A stretch of 38,338 bases of DNA, from assembly GCA_002413395.1 (NCBI GenBank), contig DHWX01000071.1, positions 1-38,338 of the forward strand, read 5' to 3'. The notes below the pieces were generated by a model, which ran no database searches, was not told the origin of the DNA, and saw only the letters and a program-made list of their open reading frames with translations. Both the position numbers and the translations under genes were made by a program. Of this stretch, positions 25,579-33,369 are shown piece by piece; positions within the stretch are counted from its first letter, which is position 1; every line of letters starts with the position of its first letter. This DNA comes from Polaromonas sp. UBA5171. Lineage in GTDB: Bacteria; Pseudomonadota; Gammaproteobacteria; Burkholderiales; Burkholderiaceae_C.

Positions 25579-26886
25579 CTATCGGATGCGGGGTGGGGCC
25601 TGCAGCTGTTCGGGCGTGGTGAAGTAACCGGCGGTGGTCCCCATGCGCGCGCGCGCCTGTGCCAGTTCGTGCCGGGCCACCGTGCGCAGATGCACTTCAT
25701 CCGGCCCATCCATCAGGTGAAGGGCGCGACCCCAGGTCCAGAAGTAAGCCAGCGGGGTGTCGGGCGATAGGCCCATGGCGCCGAAGGCCTGCATGGCGCG
25801 GTCCACCACGCGCGTCTGCAGCCGGGCCGCCACCACCTTGATGGCGGCGACCTGCGCGCGCAGCCGCGTCGGCTCCAGCGTGCCCTGGTCGAGTGCCCAG
25901 GCAACGTGCAGCACCAGCAGGCGCGCCTGGTCGATCTCGATCCGCGACTCGGCAATCCAGTCCTGCACGTTGGAAAAGTCGGAGAGGTGTTTGCCAAAAG
26001 CCTGGCGCTCCAGCGTGCGCTCGGCTGCAAGTTCCAGCGCCAGCTCGCACTGCCCGATGGCGCGCATGCAGTGGTGCACACGCCCCGGCCCGAGGCGGGC
26101 TTGCGCCATGGCAAAGCCTTCACCCCAGGCGCCCAGCAGGTGGCTGGCCGGCACGCGCACATCGCGCAGCAGGATTTCGCAGTGCCCTTCGGGCGAGAGG
26201 TGGTGCATCATGGAAATGTTGCGCACCAGTTGCACGCCGGGCATGCCGAGCGGCACCAGCACCATGCTGTGCTGATGGTGTGCGCCTGCCTCGGGGCCTT
26301 CTTCAGCATCGTCCCCGTCAAGCGCGGCGTTGCGGCACATCACAATCAGCAGTCTGCAATTCGGGTGCGCGGCACCGGTGATAAACCATTTGCGACCGTT
26401 GAGCACCAGTTGCCCGCCTTCGCGCCGCACGGTGGTCTGCAGGTTGGTGGGATCGGACGAGGCCACGTCGGGTTCGGACATGGCAAAGGCCGAGCGGATG
26501 CTGCCGTCCAGCAGCGGCACCAGCCACTGCGCGCGTTGCTCGGACGTGGCAAAGCGGTGCAGCAGCTCCATGTTGCCGGTATCTGGCGCGCTGCAGTTGA
26601 ACACTTCCGGAGCCCAGGGCAGACGACCCATGATTTCAGCCAGCGGCGCATAGTCGAGGATGGAGACGCGCGTGCCGGGCTCGTCCTCGCGCAGGTCAGG
26701 CAAAAACAGGTTCCACAGCCCCTCTTCGCGCGCCAGGGCCTTGAGGTCTTCGATGAAAGGGGGCGGGTACACGCCATCTTGCACCGAGCGATGCCAGGCG
26801 GCGTTGTAGGGCAACAGGTAGCGTTGCATGAACGCTTCGAGGCGCTGGCGCAAGTCCTGCGCGCGGGGGGAAGGTGCGAAGTCCAT
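25579..26886 (-). CDS. Acyl-CoA dehydrogenase (ACAD10/11-like)
   Basis: A 435-residue FAD-dependent acyl-CoA dehydrogenase. FAMSEPDVASSDPTNLQTT is the FAD-binding segment, GRKWFITGA follows, and the C-terminal helical domain has RQAFGKHLSDF and MDGPDEVH. The last motif is typical of the ACAD10/11-like group rather than short- or medium-chain enzymes. AGGA lies about 10 nt before the ATG. It precedes pobA by 124 bp on the same strand and may share its transcript. The substrate is unknown. Confidence 0.9.
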   Translation of the reverse strand: MDFAPSPRAQDLRQRLEAFMQRYLLPYNAAWHRSVQDGVYPPPFIEDLKALAREEGLWNLFLPDLREDEPGTRVSILDYAPLAEIMGRLPWAPEVFNCSAPDTGNMELLHRFATSEQRAQWLVPLLDGSIRSAFAMSEPDVASSDPTNLQTTVRREGGQLVLNGRKWFITGAAHPNCRLLIVMCRNAALDGDDAEEGPEAGAHHQHSMVLVPLGMPGVQLVRNISMMHHLSPEGHCEILLRDVRVPASHLLGAWGEGFAMAQARLGPGRVHHCMRAIGQCELALELAAERTLERQAFGKHLSDFSNVQDWIAESRIEIDQARLLVLHVAWALDQGTLEPTRLRAQVAAIKVVAARLQTRVVDRAMQAFGAMGLSPDTPLAYFWTWGRALHLMDGPDEVHLRTVARHELAQARARMGTTAGYFTTPEQLQAPPRIR

Positions 26887-26975
26887 GCGCTATTGTCCTG
26901 GGGGTGCGCTTTGCTGTCAGAACGCAGGTGACAGGACTTGCGGATGGCGGGGGCGCACCAAATGAGCCATGACTA

Positions 26976-27040
26976 AAATGCTATTAAAATCGTAGCTTTC
27001 TGCGTATATATTGTGAGGGCTGGAGGTCTATTTTTCACTC
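26976..27040 (+). repeat. Dispersed AT-rich repeat copy, upstream of the acyl-CoA dehydrogenase
   Basis: AAAATGCTATTAAAATCGTA then GCTTTCTGCG...GGAGGTCTATTTTTCACTC. This is the cleanest copy of the family, with an ATGCTATTAAAATCGTAGC head that is nearly palindromic (GCTA...TAGC). It lies in the divergent-tail gap between the acyl-CoA dehydrogenase start and the small membrane protein. Confidence 0.6.
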
Positions 27041-27081
27041 AACGAATGAAAGGAACTTCCCCGTCCTGGGTGCGGCCAACA

Positions 27082-27246
27082 CTACTTGAGTTTCTGGTCT
27101 TCCCGCTTTGCGTCCGCCATTGCCTCGGGTTCCAGTTCTTCGGCTGAACGATTAAGGTGAACGAATAAGCCCCAGGCTGCCAGAAGTACTCCTGCCGCAG
27201 CCAGAATGCTTGCCGCATACGGAAGTTGCGCTGGATCTTCCTGCAT
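27082..27246 (-). CDS. Small single-pass membrane protein
   Basis: A predicted 54-residue protein: a short acidic start, one hydrophobic helix (AASILAAAGVLLAAWGLFVH) and a charged C-terminal tail rich in Glu and Lys. The frame is open further upstream (to 27423), but that part has shadow-like composition; ATG at 27246 has AGGA 11 nt upstream, and ATG at 27279 is the alternative. It lies about 300 bp downstream of ubiD on the same strand. The function is unknown. Confidence 0.45.
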   Translation of the reverse strand: MQEDPAQLPYAASILAAAGVLLAAWGLFVHLNRSAEELEPEAMADAKREDQKLK

Positions 27247-27546
27247 GGCTTCGATTTTCCTGGCCTCTGGCAGCGCCATCGAGCGCTCGCGCCGCGAGTT
27301 GGCGCTGGACAGCGCCCGGCAGGTGCTGTTGGGGCACGCACTCAATTCCCGGGCCGGTGCCACCAGTCCCAACCCACAGGTGCTGGTTCTGCGCGTCCTT
27401 GCGCCCCAAGCGGAACCTGCCATAAATTTACTGAAAAAAGTGTGGGCCGCCTGGCGTCAGACACGATGGAAAAAAACCGGCCGTGATGCCCAGAATATGG
27501 GCGATTTAGGATAGCGGTCAGGAAATGACTCGGGTGCGCAAGCCGA

Positions 27547-29031
27547 TCACAGACCCAGTGATTCGAAGATAATATCCATGCGCGCCTGCACGTCAACGTC
27601 CATGACGATGGGGCGACCCCACTCACGCTGCGTTTCGCCGGGCCATTTGTTGGTGGCGTCCAGTCCCATCTTGCTGCCCAGTCCGCTCACGGGCGAGGCA
27701 AAGTCAAGATAATCGATGGGGGTATTTTCGATCAGCATGGTGTCGCGCGTGGGGTCCATGCGCGTGGTCAGGGCCCAGATCACTTCGCGCCAGTCGCGCA
27801 CGTCCACGTCGTCGTCCACCACCACAATGAACTTGGTGTACATGAACTGGCGCAGGTGGCTCCACACGCCCATCATGACGCGCCGTGCGTGGCCGGGATA
27901 AGCCTTTTTGATTTTCACCAGCGCCATGCGGTAGCTGCAGCCTTCGGGCGGCAGGTAAAAATCAAGGACCTCGGGAAACTGCCTTTGCAACAACGGAATA
28001 AACAACTCATTCAGCGCCATGCCCAGCACAGCCGGCTCATCCGGGGGTTTGCCGGTATAGGTGGAGTGGTAAATCGGATCGCGGCGCATCGTGATGCGAT
28101 CGACTGTGAACACGGGAAACATGGCTTGTTCGTTGTAGTAGCCGGTGTGGTCACCATACGGCCCTTCGAGCGCATGCTGGTAACCGCTGGGGTGATTGGC
28201 ATCGGGATAGATATGGCCTTCAAGCACGATCTCGGCCGTGGCCGGCACGCGCAGGGGTACGCCGAGCGCCTTCACCACCTCGGTTCGGCCACCGCGCAGC
28301 AGGCCGGCAAACTGATATTCCGAGAGGCTGTCGGGCACCGGCGTGACAGCGCCCAGGATGGTGGCCGGGTCGGCCCCCAGCGCCACGGCCACCGGATACG
28401 GCTCCCCCGGGTGCATGGCGCAGTGGTCCTTGAAATCGAGCGCGCCACCACGGTGCGCGAGCCAGCGCATGATGAGCTGGTTGCGCGAGAGCACCTGCTG
28501 GCGATAGATGCCTAAATTCTGCCGCGCCTTGTGCGGCCCTTGCGTAATGACCAGCCCCCAGGTGACGAGCGGTGCCACGTCGCCGGGCCAGCAGTGCTGC
28601 ACCGGCAGGCGTGCCAGGTCCACGTCGTTGCCTTCCCAGACCACCTCCTGGCAGGGTGCCGAATGCAGCTCTTTGGGGGCCATGTGCCACAGGGTCTTGA
28701 GCAAGCCGCCCATGCTCATCATGTCCTTGAAGCCCTTGGGTGCTTCAGGTTCCTTGAGCGCTGCCAGCAACTCGCCAAACGGGCGCAATCCGCGCAGGTC
28801 GGCAACGCCCATGGCGCGAGCCACACGTTCGGTGGTGCCAAAAAGGTTGCCAAGGACGGGCATGCTGTGCCCGGTGGGCTGCTCGAACAGCAGGGCCGGT
28901 CCGCCCGCCCGCAGAGTGCGGTCGCACAGAGCGGTCATTTCAAGATAGGGCGAGACAGGCGCGGCTACGCGTCGCAGGTCGCCGGTCTGCTCCAGTTGGG
29001 CCATGAAGTCACGCAGATCGCGGTAGGGCAT
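27547..29031 (-). CDS. ubiD: UbiD, 3-octaprenyl-4-hydroxybenzoate decarboxylase
   Basis: A 494-residue prenylated-FMN-dependent decarboxylase, the usual UbiD length. The signature region IENTPIDYLDFASPV and SKMGLDATNKWPGET near the C-terminus is characteristic of true UbiD of ubiquinone synthesis rather than of broader aromatic decarboxylases. It removes the carboxylate of the prenylated 4-hydroxybenzoate, a step that needs no oxygen. The start at 29031 (MPYRDL) lies 4 nt past the ubiX stop; a longer frame to 29115 lies within ubiX and is unlikely. It is the last gene of the seven-gene operon beginning with ubiU. Confidence 0.95.
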   Translation of the reverse strand: MPYRDLRDFMAQLEQTGDLRRVAAPVSPYLEMTALCDRTLRAGGPALLFEQPTGHSMPVLGNLFGTTERVARAMGVADLRGLRPFGELLAALKEPEAPKGFKDMMSMGGLLKTLWHMAPKELHSAPCQEVVWEGNDVDLARLPVQHCWPGDVAPLVTWGLVITQGPHKARQNLGIYRQQVLSRNQLIMRWLAHRGGALDFKDHCAMHPGEPYPVAVALGADPATILGAVTPVPDSLSEYQFAGLLRGGRTEVVKALGVPLRVPATAEIVLEGHIYPDANHPSGYQHALEGPYGDHTGYYNEQAMFPVFTVDRITMRRDPIYHSTYTGKPPDEPAVLGMALNELFIPLLQRQFPEVLDFYLPPEGCSYRMALVKIKKAYPGHARRVMMGVWSHLRQFMYTKFIVVVDDDVDVRDWREVIWALTTRMDPTRDTMLIENTPIDYLDFASPVSGLGSKMGLDATNKWPGETQREWGRPIVMDVDVQARMDIIFESLGL

Positions 29032-29035
29032 GGGT

Positions 29036-29644
29036 TCAAGCGCTGGTTTTGGTTTCAGGAAGCGCCAGACCGTCCCAGCGCGACGCGAGCTTGTGAGGCA
29101 ACTCAAGCAAGTCAAGCACGCGCGCCACGCTGGAGTCCACGATGTCGCTGACTGATTGGGGACGCAAATAAAACGCCGGTAGCGGCGGGCAGATGATGCC
29201 GCCCATTTCGGTCACACTGAGCATGTTGCGCAGGTGCACCAGGTGCAGGGGCGATTCGCGCACCATGAGCACCAGGCGCCTGCGCTCCTTGAGCACCACG
29301 TCGGCGGCGCGCGTGATAAGGTTGTCCGCCAAGCCGTGCGCCACCGCTGCCAGTGTACGCATGGAGCAGGGCGCCACCACCATGGCGCTGCACCGAAAGG
29401 AGCCGCTGGCAAGGGTTGCACCCACGTTGCGTACATCGTGCACCTGGTCGGCCAGAGCCTCGACCGACGCGCGGTCCAGGTCAAGCTCATGGTGCAGATT
29501 TCTCCAACCTGACTCAGAGACCACCAGGTGGGATTCAATGCTCGCCATGTCCTTCAGTACCTGCAACAAGCGTACGCCGTACACCGCGCCGCTGGCACCT
29601 GAAATGGCGATGATGATGCGCCGTGGTGCCGCTCTGTCAGCCAT
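29036..29644 (-). CDS. ubiX: UbiX flavin prenyltransferase
   Basis: A 202-residue flavoprotein that attaches a dimethylallyl group to FMN and so makes the prFMN cofactor of UbiD. The flavin site motif AISGASGAVYG is near the N-terminus, with the APCSMRTLA block and the conserved VLKERRRLVLMVRESPLH segment following. ATG at 29644 and ATG at 29659 are both possible starts; the first overlaps the stop of the upstream DGC gene by 8 nt. Partnership with the adjacent ubiD is biochemical necessity and is well established for the family. Confidence 0.94.
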   Translation of the reverse strand: MADRAAPRRIIIAISGASGAVYGVRLLQVLKDMASIESHLVVSESGWRNLHHELDLDRASVEALADQVHDVRNVGATLASGSFRCSAMVVAPCSMRTLAAVAHGLADNLITRAADVVLKERRRLVLMVRESPLHLVHLRNMLSVTEMGGIICPPLPAFYLRPQSVSDIVDSSVARVLDLLELPHKLASRWDGLALPETKTSA

Positions 29645-30047
29645 AGGCCCGGACCGCATTTCCTGCGCCAGTCATCAGCGGCGCGGCCTGTAGATCAGAC
29701 TCGACGCGGTTGAGGACACTTGCAGCCTGCCCGGCATCAAAATTTTCGTGCGGGCGCTTTTTTACACCGTATTGCTGCAGCTGGTAGTGCCGTTCGGCCG
29801 TGATGCCATGACGCGCGAGACTGCTTTGCACACACACCAAGGGGCACCCATCCAGCGCAATAATGGACCTGCCGGAGCGGGCGATTTTCACCAGATAGGG
29901 CACGTCGCCGCCAACTCCGGCAATGCAGGACATCTCAGCCACGCCGCGGTGGTCCAATTGCAGCGCGACATGGTTGGCCAATTGCGCGGCGCTGGAACAG
30001 CCTGAGCACGAATAGACCAGCGGGCGTGATGCACTGGCATCGCTCAT
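29637..30047 (-). CDS. DGC-domain (PF08859-like) putative zinc-binding protein
   Basis: A 136-residue cysteine protein. The paired-Cys motif YSCSGCSS (residues about 14-21), SCIAGVGGD, and DGCPLVC (the motif that names the DGC family) are all visible, suggesting a metal or Fe-S site with four to six cysteines. The ATG at 30047 overlaps the ubiT TGA by four bases (ATGA), and its own stop overlaps the start of ubiX, so it is locked between two quinone genes. The function of the family is unknown. Its position suggests a role in oxygen-independent ubiquinone synthesis or Fe-S/prFMN supply; that is inference. Confidence 0.82.
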   Translation of the reverse strand: MSDASASRPLVYSCSGCSSAAQLANHVALQLDHRGVAEMSCIAGVGGDVPYLVKIARSGRSIIALDGCPLVCVQSSLARHGITAERHYQLQQYGVKKRPHENFDAGQAASVLNRVESDLQAAPLMTGAGNAVRAYG

Positions 30048-30550
30048 GGATTCCCACCCGAATGGTGTGGGTCTGCTCCAGCCGGGCGCCATGAAGCCAT
30101 GCGTGAAAACACCTGGCGCGGTGCCCATTGCTGCAGTTCAAACACGGGCAGTTCCAGCGCATCCAGGGCATTTTTAACCACCAGTCCCAGTTCGGTGTCG
30201 CCCTGCATCGACAGGCGGCGGCTGAAAAACAAGGTGTCGGGGTCTTCCTGGCGCTGCGCGAGGCGCAGGAAATCATGCGCGCTGGCCGCGATGGTCAGGT
30301 CAGTGGTTTGCGCTCTTGAGCAGGCCGCAAAGCGTTCTCCTGTCCACGTGAAATCAAATGTCAGGCGCGCATCACGCACGTGGATTCGCAGCTTTTTGTG
30401 CAGCAGCAACCCCCGCACGTCGTCCGGCAGTTGTGGCGACAGTCCCAGGTTGAGCGCGGTCACCAGCAACGCCGAACCTGGGTAGGTCGGCAAGCGCGCC
30501 AGCAGCGATCCCAGGCGTTGGGGCAGCACAAAGGTAGGAGGTAGATTCAT
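30044..30550 (-). CDS. ubiT: UbiT, SCP2-domain ubiquinone accessory factor
   Basis: A 168-residue SCP2 (sterol-carrier-like) protein, the length of E. coli UbiT/YhbT (174). An N-terminal region with PPTFVLPQRLGSLLARLP is followed by the lipid-binding fold; RRLSMQGDTELGLVVKNALD is the typical end block. UbiT binds lipid ubiquinone intermediates and is essential for the oxygen-independent pathway with UbiU and UbiV. The ATG at 30550 has GGGA upstream and lies 14 nt after the hemolysin-III gene. A longer open frame to 30865 runs inside the neighbour and is rejected. The stop overlaps the DGC gene start (ATGA). Confidence 0.9.
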   Translation of the reverse strand: MNLPPTFVLPQRLGSLLARLPTYPGSALLVTALNLGLSPQLPDDVRGLLLHKKLRIHVRDARLTFDFTWTGERFAACSRAQTTDLTIAASAHDFLRLAQRQEDPDTLFFSRRLSMQGDTELGLVVKNALDALELPVFELQQWAPRQVFSRMASWRPAGADPHHSGGNP

Positions 30551-30564
30551 GATGTCCCAGACAG

Positions 30565-31182
30565 TCAGGCCACGTAAAGTAGCACGGTAAAAAAATGACA
30601 GATGCTGCCAGCCAGCACACACAGGTGCCACAGGCCATGGCCATGACGAAATTTGTGGTCGGCAGCATAAAAATAGATGCCAGCGGTGTAGCAGATACCG
30701 CCCGCAGTCAGCCAGGCAAAACCCGCAGGCGTGAGCGCCTGCCACAGCGGCATTACTGCCACCAACGCCAGCCAGCCCATCAATACATAGATAACCAGCG
30801 ACAGCACGCGCGCACCCTTGGCCAGCCATAGCTCCTGCACGATCCCCAGCAGTGCCAAACCCCATACGACGCCCAGCAGCGACCAGCCCCAGCGGCCGCG
30901 CAGCGAGACCAGTGCAAAGGGTGTGTAACTGCCCGCAATCAGCAGGTAGATGGCACAGTGGTCAAACTTGCGCAGCACATTCTTGGCGCGGCCCCGGACG
31001 CTGTGATAGAGGGTGGAAAACACGTACAGCGCCACCAGCATGCCGCCATAAATGCTGAAACTCACGATTTTCCAGGGGTCGCCCAAGCGTGCTGCCAGCA
31101 CGATCAGCAGTGCCGCGCCAGCGACCGCCAGAGTCGCTCCCACAAGATGACTGATGCTGTTGAAACGCTCACCGTAGTACAT
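30565..31182 (-). CDS. Hemolysin III/PAQR-family membrane protein
   Basis: A 205-residue seven-helix membrane protein of the HlyIII/PAQR type. The conserved polar residues of the family are visible: SHLVG near the N-terminus, STLYHS, KFDHCAIYLLIAGSYTPF, and the C-terminal HGLWHLCVLAGSICH histidines, which form a zinc site in PAQR receptors. The family has hydrolase-like folds; bacterial members have no settled role. The start at 31182 is 5 nt after the ubiV stop, with GAAGG close to it. Its position inside the ubiU-ubiD operon is unusual and suggests a link to membrane lipid or quinone chemistry. Confidence 0.88.
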   Translation of the reverse strand: MYYGERFNSISHLVGATLAVAGAALLIVLAARLGDPWKIVSFSIYGGMLVALYVFSTLYHSVRGRAKNVLRKFDHCAIYLLIAGSYTPFALVSLRGRWGWSLLGVVWGLALLGIVQELWLAKGARVLSLVIYVLMGWLALVAVMPLWQALTPAGFAWLTAGGICYTAGIYFYAADHKFRHGHGLWHLCVLAGSICHFFTVLLYVA

Positions 31183-31187
31183 GGCCT

Positions 31188-32108
31188 TCAGGCTACCACG
31201 GTCTGCGCCATATGGGTAGTTTGTGCGACCTGTTCCAGGCCAGGACGACCGTGCCAAAAGCCATTGCAGCCCTGGTCTGGCATGAGCGGCAGCAGGCGCG
31301 CCATCGCCTCTTGCGGCGCGATGGCCTGCTTGCGCGCGGCGTCAAATACCTCAATCACTTCCTCCATACGCGCTGTCTGGGGACTGAGACGCACCACATC
31401 AACGTCCATGGTTTGCATATCGTCCAGCGCGTCCACAAGGTTGTACACGTGCGCAGATTGCGTTTGGGTGCCGTTGAGCACCAGGAATTCCTCGCGCTCG
31501 CGTGTTTTGAGCATCAGTCCGTCAGGATAGTCGAGACAACTGAAATGGCAGTCGTCCTTCGGCAGGTTGCGGTGCCGCGCGGTGAAACAGCGCGCCGAGT
31601 AGGCCAGCGGCATGCGGCCATAGGCAAAGACTTCGGTCTGCATCCCTTTCGGGCGGCCTTGCTGCAACAGTGCCAGGTCATCGCGTTTCATTTCCAGTGG
31701 CATGACCCAGCGGCTGGCACCCAGTTTAGCCATCCATTGGAGCGAGTCCAGGTTGTACAGGTTGAGATGGGGCCCAGCCACGAATGGCGCCTTGCCGGTC
31801 AGGCTATGCACTGCGCCCATGTCGTTGGCTTCGACTCGAAAGTCACCGTTGCCCGCGATCCGGTGCATCGTGCTCACGTCAGTGCCTGATTCCAGCAGCA
31901 CTTGCGTGGAAAGTACTACTTCCTTGCCAGCGCCTTGCAGGCGGGTGGCAATGTCCAGCCAGTCGGCCAGACGCAGTTCATGGCGGCGCGAACAAACGGT
32001 CTCGCCCAAGTAAACCACATCAACTGGTGTGGTGGACATGGCGTCGTAAAAACTAAAGACAATATCGCGCGGCCAGTAATACAGCAGCGGGCCCAGTGCA
32101 ATTTTCAT
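31188..32108 (-). CDS. ubiV: UbiV, O2-independent ubiquinone hydroxylation protein
   Basis: A 306-residue U32-family protein. Cys39 (ETVCSRRHE) and Cys174, Cys187 and Cys191 (ARCFTARHR, DDCHFSC) have the same spacing as the four 4Fe-4S ligands of E. coli UbiV (39, 180, 193, 197). With UbiU it forms the heterodimer that hydroxylates ubiquinone precursors without oxygen, reportedly using prephenate as the oxygen donor. It follows ubiU after 48 nt and precedes the hemolysin-III gene by 5 nt. No strong ribosome site is visible. Confidence 0.95.
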   Translation of the reverse strand: MKIALGPLLYYWPRDIVFSFYDAMSTTPVDVVYLGETVCSRRHELRLADWLDIATRLQGAGKEVVLSTQVLLESGTDVSTMHRIAGNGDFRVEANDMGAVHSLTGKAPFVAGPHLNLYNLDSLQWMAKLGASRWVMPLEMKRDDLALLQQGRPKGMQTEVFAYGRMPLAYSARCFTARHRNLPKDDCHFSCLDYPDGLMLKTREREEFLVLNGTQTQSAHVYNLVDALDDMQTMDVDVVRLSPQTARMEEVIEVFDAARKQAIAPQEAMARLLPLMPDQGCNGFWHGRPGLEQVAQTTHMAQTVVA

Positions 32109-32156
32109 GGTGCAAACTTGCGGCCTTTCCGGCCAGTAATTCGTTGATTTAACAGA

Positions 32157-33224
32157 CTATTTCCAGGGCCTGTGGTAGGCCCCCAAGGTATGCTGCTGAC
32201 CCTCGGCGACTTGGTCGAGTCCGGCCATCCAGGCGGGTTTGGGCACATACCGATGCGGATTGGCGACACAATGGTCAATGGCTTCGCGCCACACCTTGGT
32301 GACCTGCGCCACATAAGCCGGGCTGCGCTGGCGGCCCTCAATCTTGAGGGCGCGCACTCCGATTTTCATGAGCTGCGGCAGCAGTTCGAGTGTGTTCAGG
32401 CTGGTGGGTTCCTCGATGGCGTAATAGCTTTCATCGCGATCCACGTCGAAGCGCCCTTTGCATAGGGTGGGATAGCCAGCATTTTCGCCCTCTGCGTAGC
32501 GGTCAATCAGTACGCCGTTAAGGCGTGATTCCAGGCCATTGGGCGTTTCCTGCCAGCGCACCGCCTTGGGCGGCGAACACACGCCGTGCGTGTTGGGCGC
32601 CTCGCCGGTGACATAGGACGACAGCGCACAGCGCCCCTCCACCATCACACACAAGCTCCCAAAGCCAAATACCTCAATTTCCACCGGGGTTTTCTCGATC
32701 ACTTGCTCCACCTGCGCCATCGACAGCACACGCGGCAGCACCGCACGCACCACGCCGAACTGTTCGCGGTAAAAATTGATGGCGTCGTAATTGGTGGCTG
32801 AACCTTGCACCGACAGGTGCAGGCGCAACCGGGGATAGTGCTTGGCGGCATACTGCATGAGCCCCGGGTCGGCCAGGATCACGGCATCCACGCCCATGTC
32901 CACCGCCTTGTCCAGCGCCTTGCGCCACGGCTCTGGATTGGAGGCCTGCGGATAGGTATTGAGCGCCATGAACACCTTGCAGCCACGCTCATGGGCGTAA
33001 CGGGTGCCTGTGTTAATGGCAGCTTCGTCGAAATTGAGGCCGGCGAAATTGCGCGCATTGGTCGCGTCGCGCAGACCCAGGTACACGCAGCTGGCACCGT
33101 TGTCCACGGCGGCTCTCAGGGCTGGCAGACTGCCAGCGGGGCACACCAGTTCTGGGGGGATCTGGCGGGGCGCTGCAGGGCAGGTTGTCATGGCAGGATC
33201 GGTGAGCAGGGTAGAAGGTTCCAT
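32157..33224 (-). CDS. ubiU: UbiU, O2-independent ubiquinone hydroxylation protein
   Basis: A 355-residue U32-family protein. Cys192, Cys199, Cys216 and Cys255 have intervals of 7, 17 and 39 residues, identical to the Fe-S ligands of E. coli UbiU (169, 176, 193, 232). It partners UbiV in anaerobic hydroxylation of ubiquinone intermediates. The start at 33224 (MEPST) gives a 46-nt leader from the predicted transcription start; ATG at 33191 is an alternative, and an upstream start at 33275 would precede the predicted transcript. First gene of the operon, under the FNR-type promoter at 33277-33318. Confidence 0.95.
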   Translation of the reverse strand: MEPSTLLTDPAMTTCPAAPRQIPPELVCPAGSLPALRAAVDNGASCVYLGLRDATNARNFAGLNFDEAAINTGTRYAHERGCKVFMALNTYPQASNPEPWRKALDKAVDMGVDAVILADPGLMQYAAKHYPRLRLHLSVQGSATNYDAINFYREQFGVVRAVLPRVLSMAQVEQVIEKTPVEIEVFGFGSLCVMVEGRCALSSYVTGEAPNTHGVCSPPKAVRWQETPNGLESRLNGVLIDRYAEGENAGYPTLCKGRFDVDRDESYYAIEEPTSLNTLELLPQLMKIGVRALKIEGRQRSPAYVAQVTKVWREAIDHCVANPHRYVPKPAWMAGLDQVAEGQQHTLGAYHRPWK

Positions 33225-33276
33225 GTAGGGTGGGAATTGACGCAGGCCCAGAACGGGGCTGTCACACTGACGCAAG

Positions 33277-33318
33277 ATAATACGCTGGACTACCTCGGCA
33301 ACTATTGATCTTTGTCAA
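33277..33318 (-). promoter_or_regulatory. FNR/ANR-type box and -10 of the ubiU operon
   Basis: TTGATCTTTGTCAA at 33305-33318 (minus strand: TTGACAAAGATCAA) matches the FNR/ANR pattern TTGAY-N4-RTCAA at every fixed position. On the minus strand a TATTAT -10 element lies at 33282-33277. The box centre is 29.5 bp upstream of the -10, which places it at -41.5 relative to a start near 33270: the geometry of class II FNR-activated promoters, with no -35 needed. This predicts induction of ubiU through ubiD at low oxygen. Confidence 0.7.
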
Positions 33319-33369
33319 TCAGTGGTCACAATGCGGCAAAAATACGAACCCGAGCATGCAGAGCTTGGC

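Noticed and set aside
30550..30865. N-terminal extension of UbiT to 30865
   Set aside because: The extension lies in another frame of the hemolysin-III gene and has a Cys/Trp/Gly-rich shadow composition; ATG 30550 has a ribosome site and gives the family length.
32109..32156. Possible internal terminator between ubiU and ubiV
   Set aside because: GGCC...GGCC can pair over only 4-5 bp and has no T run, so it should not split the operon.
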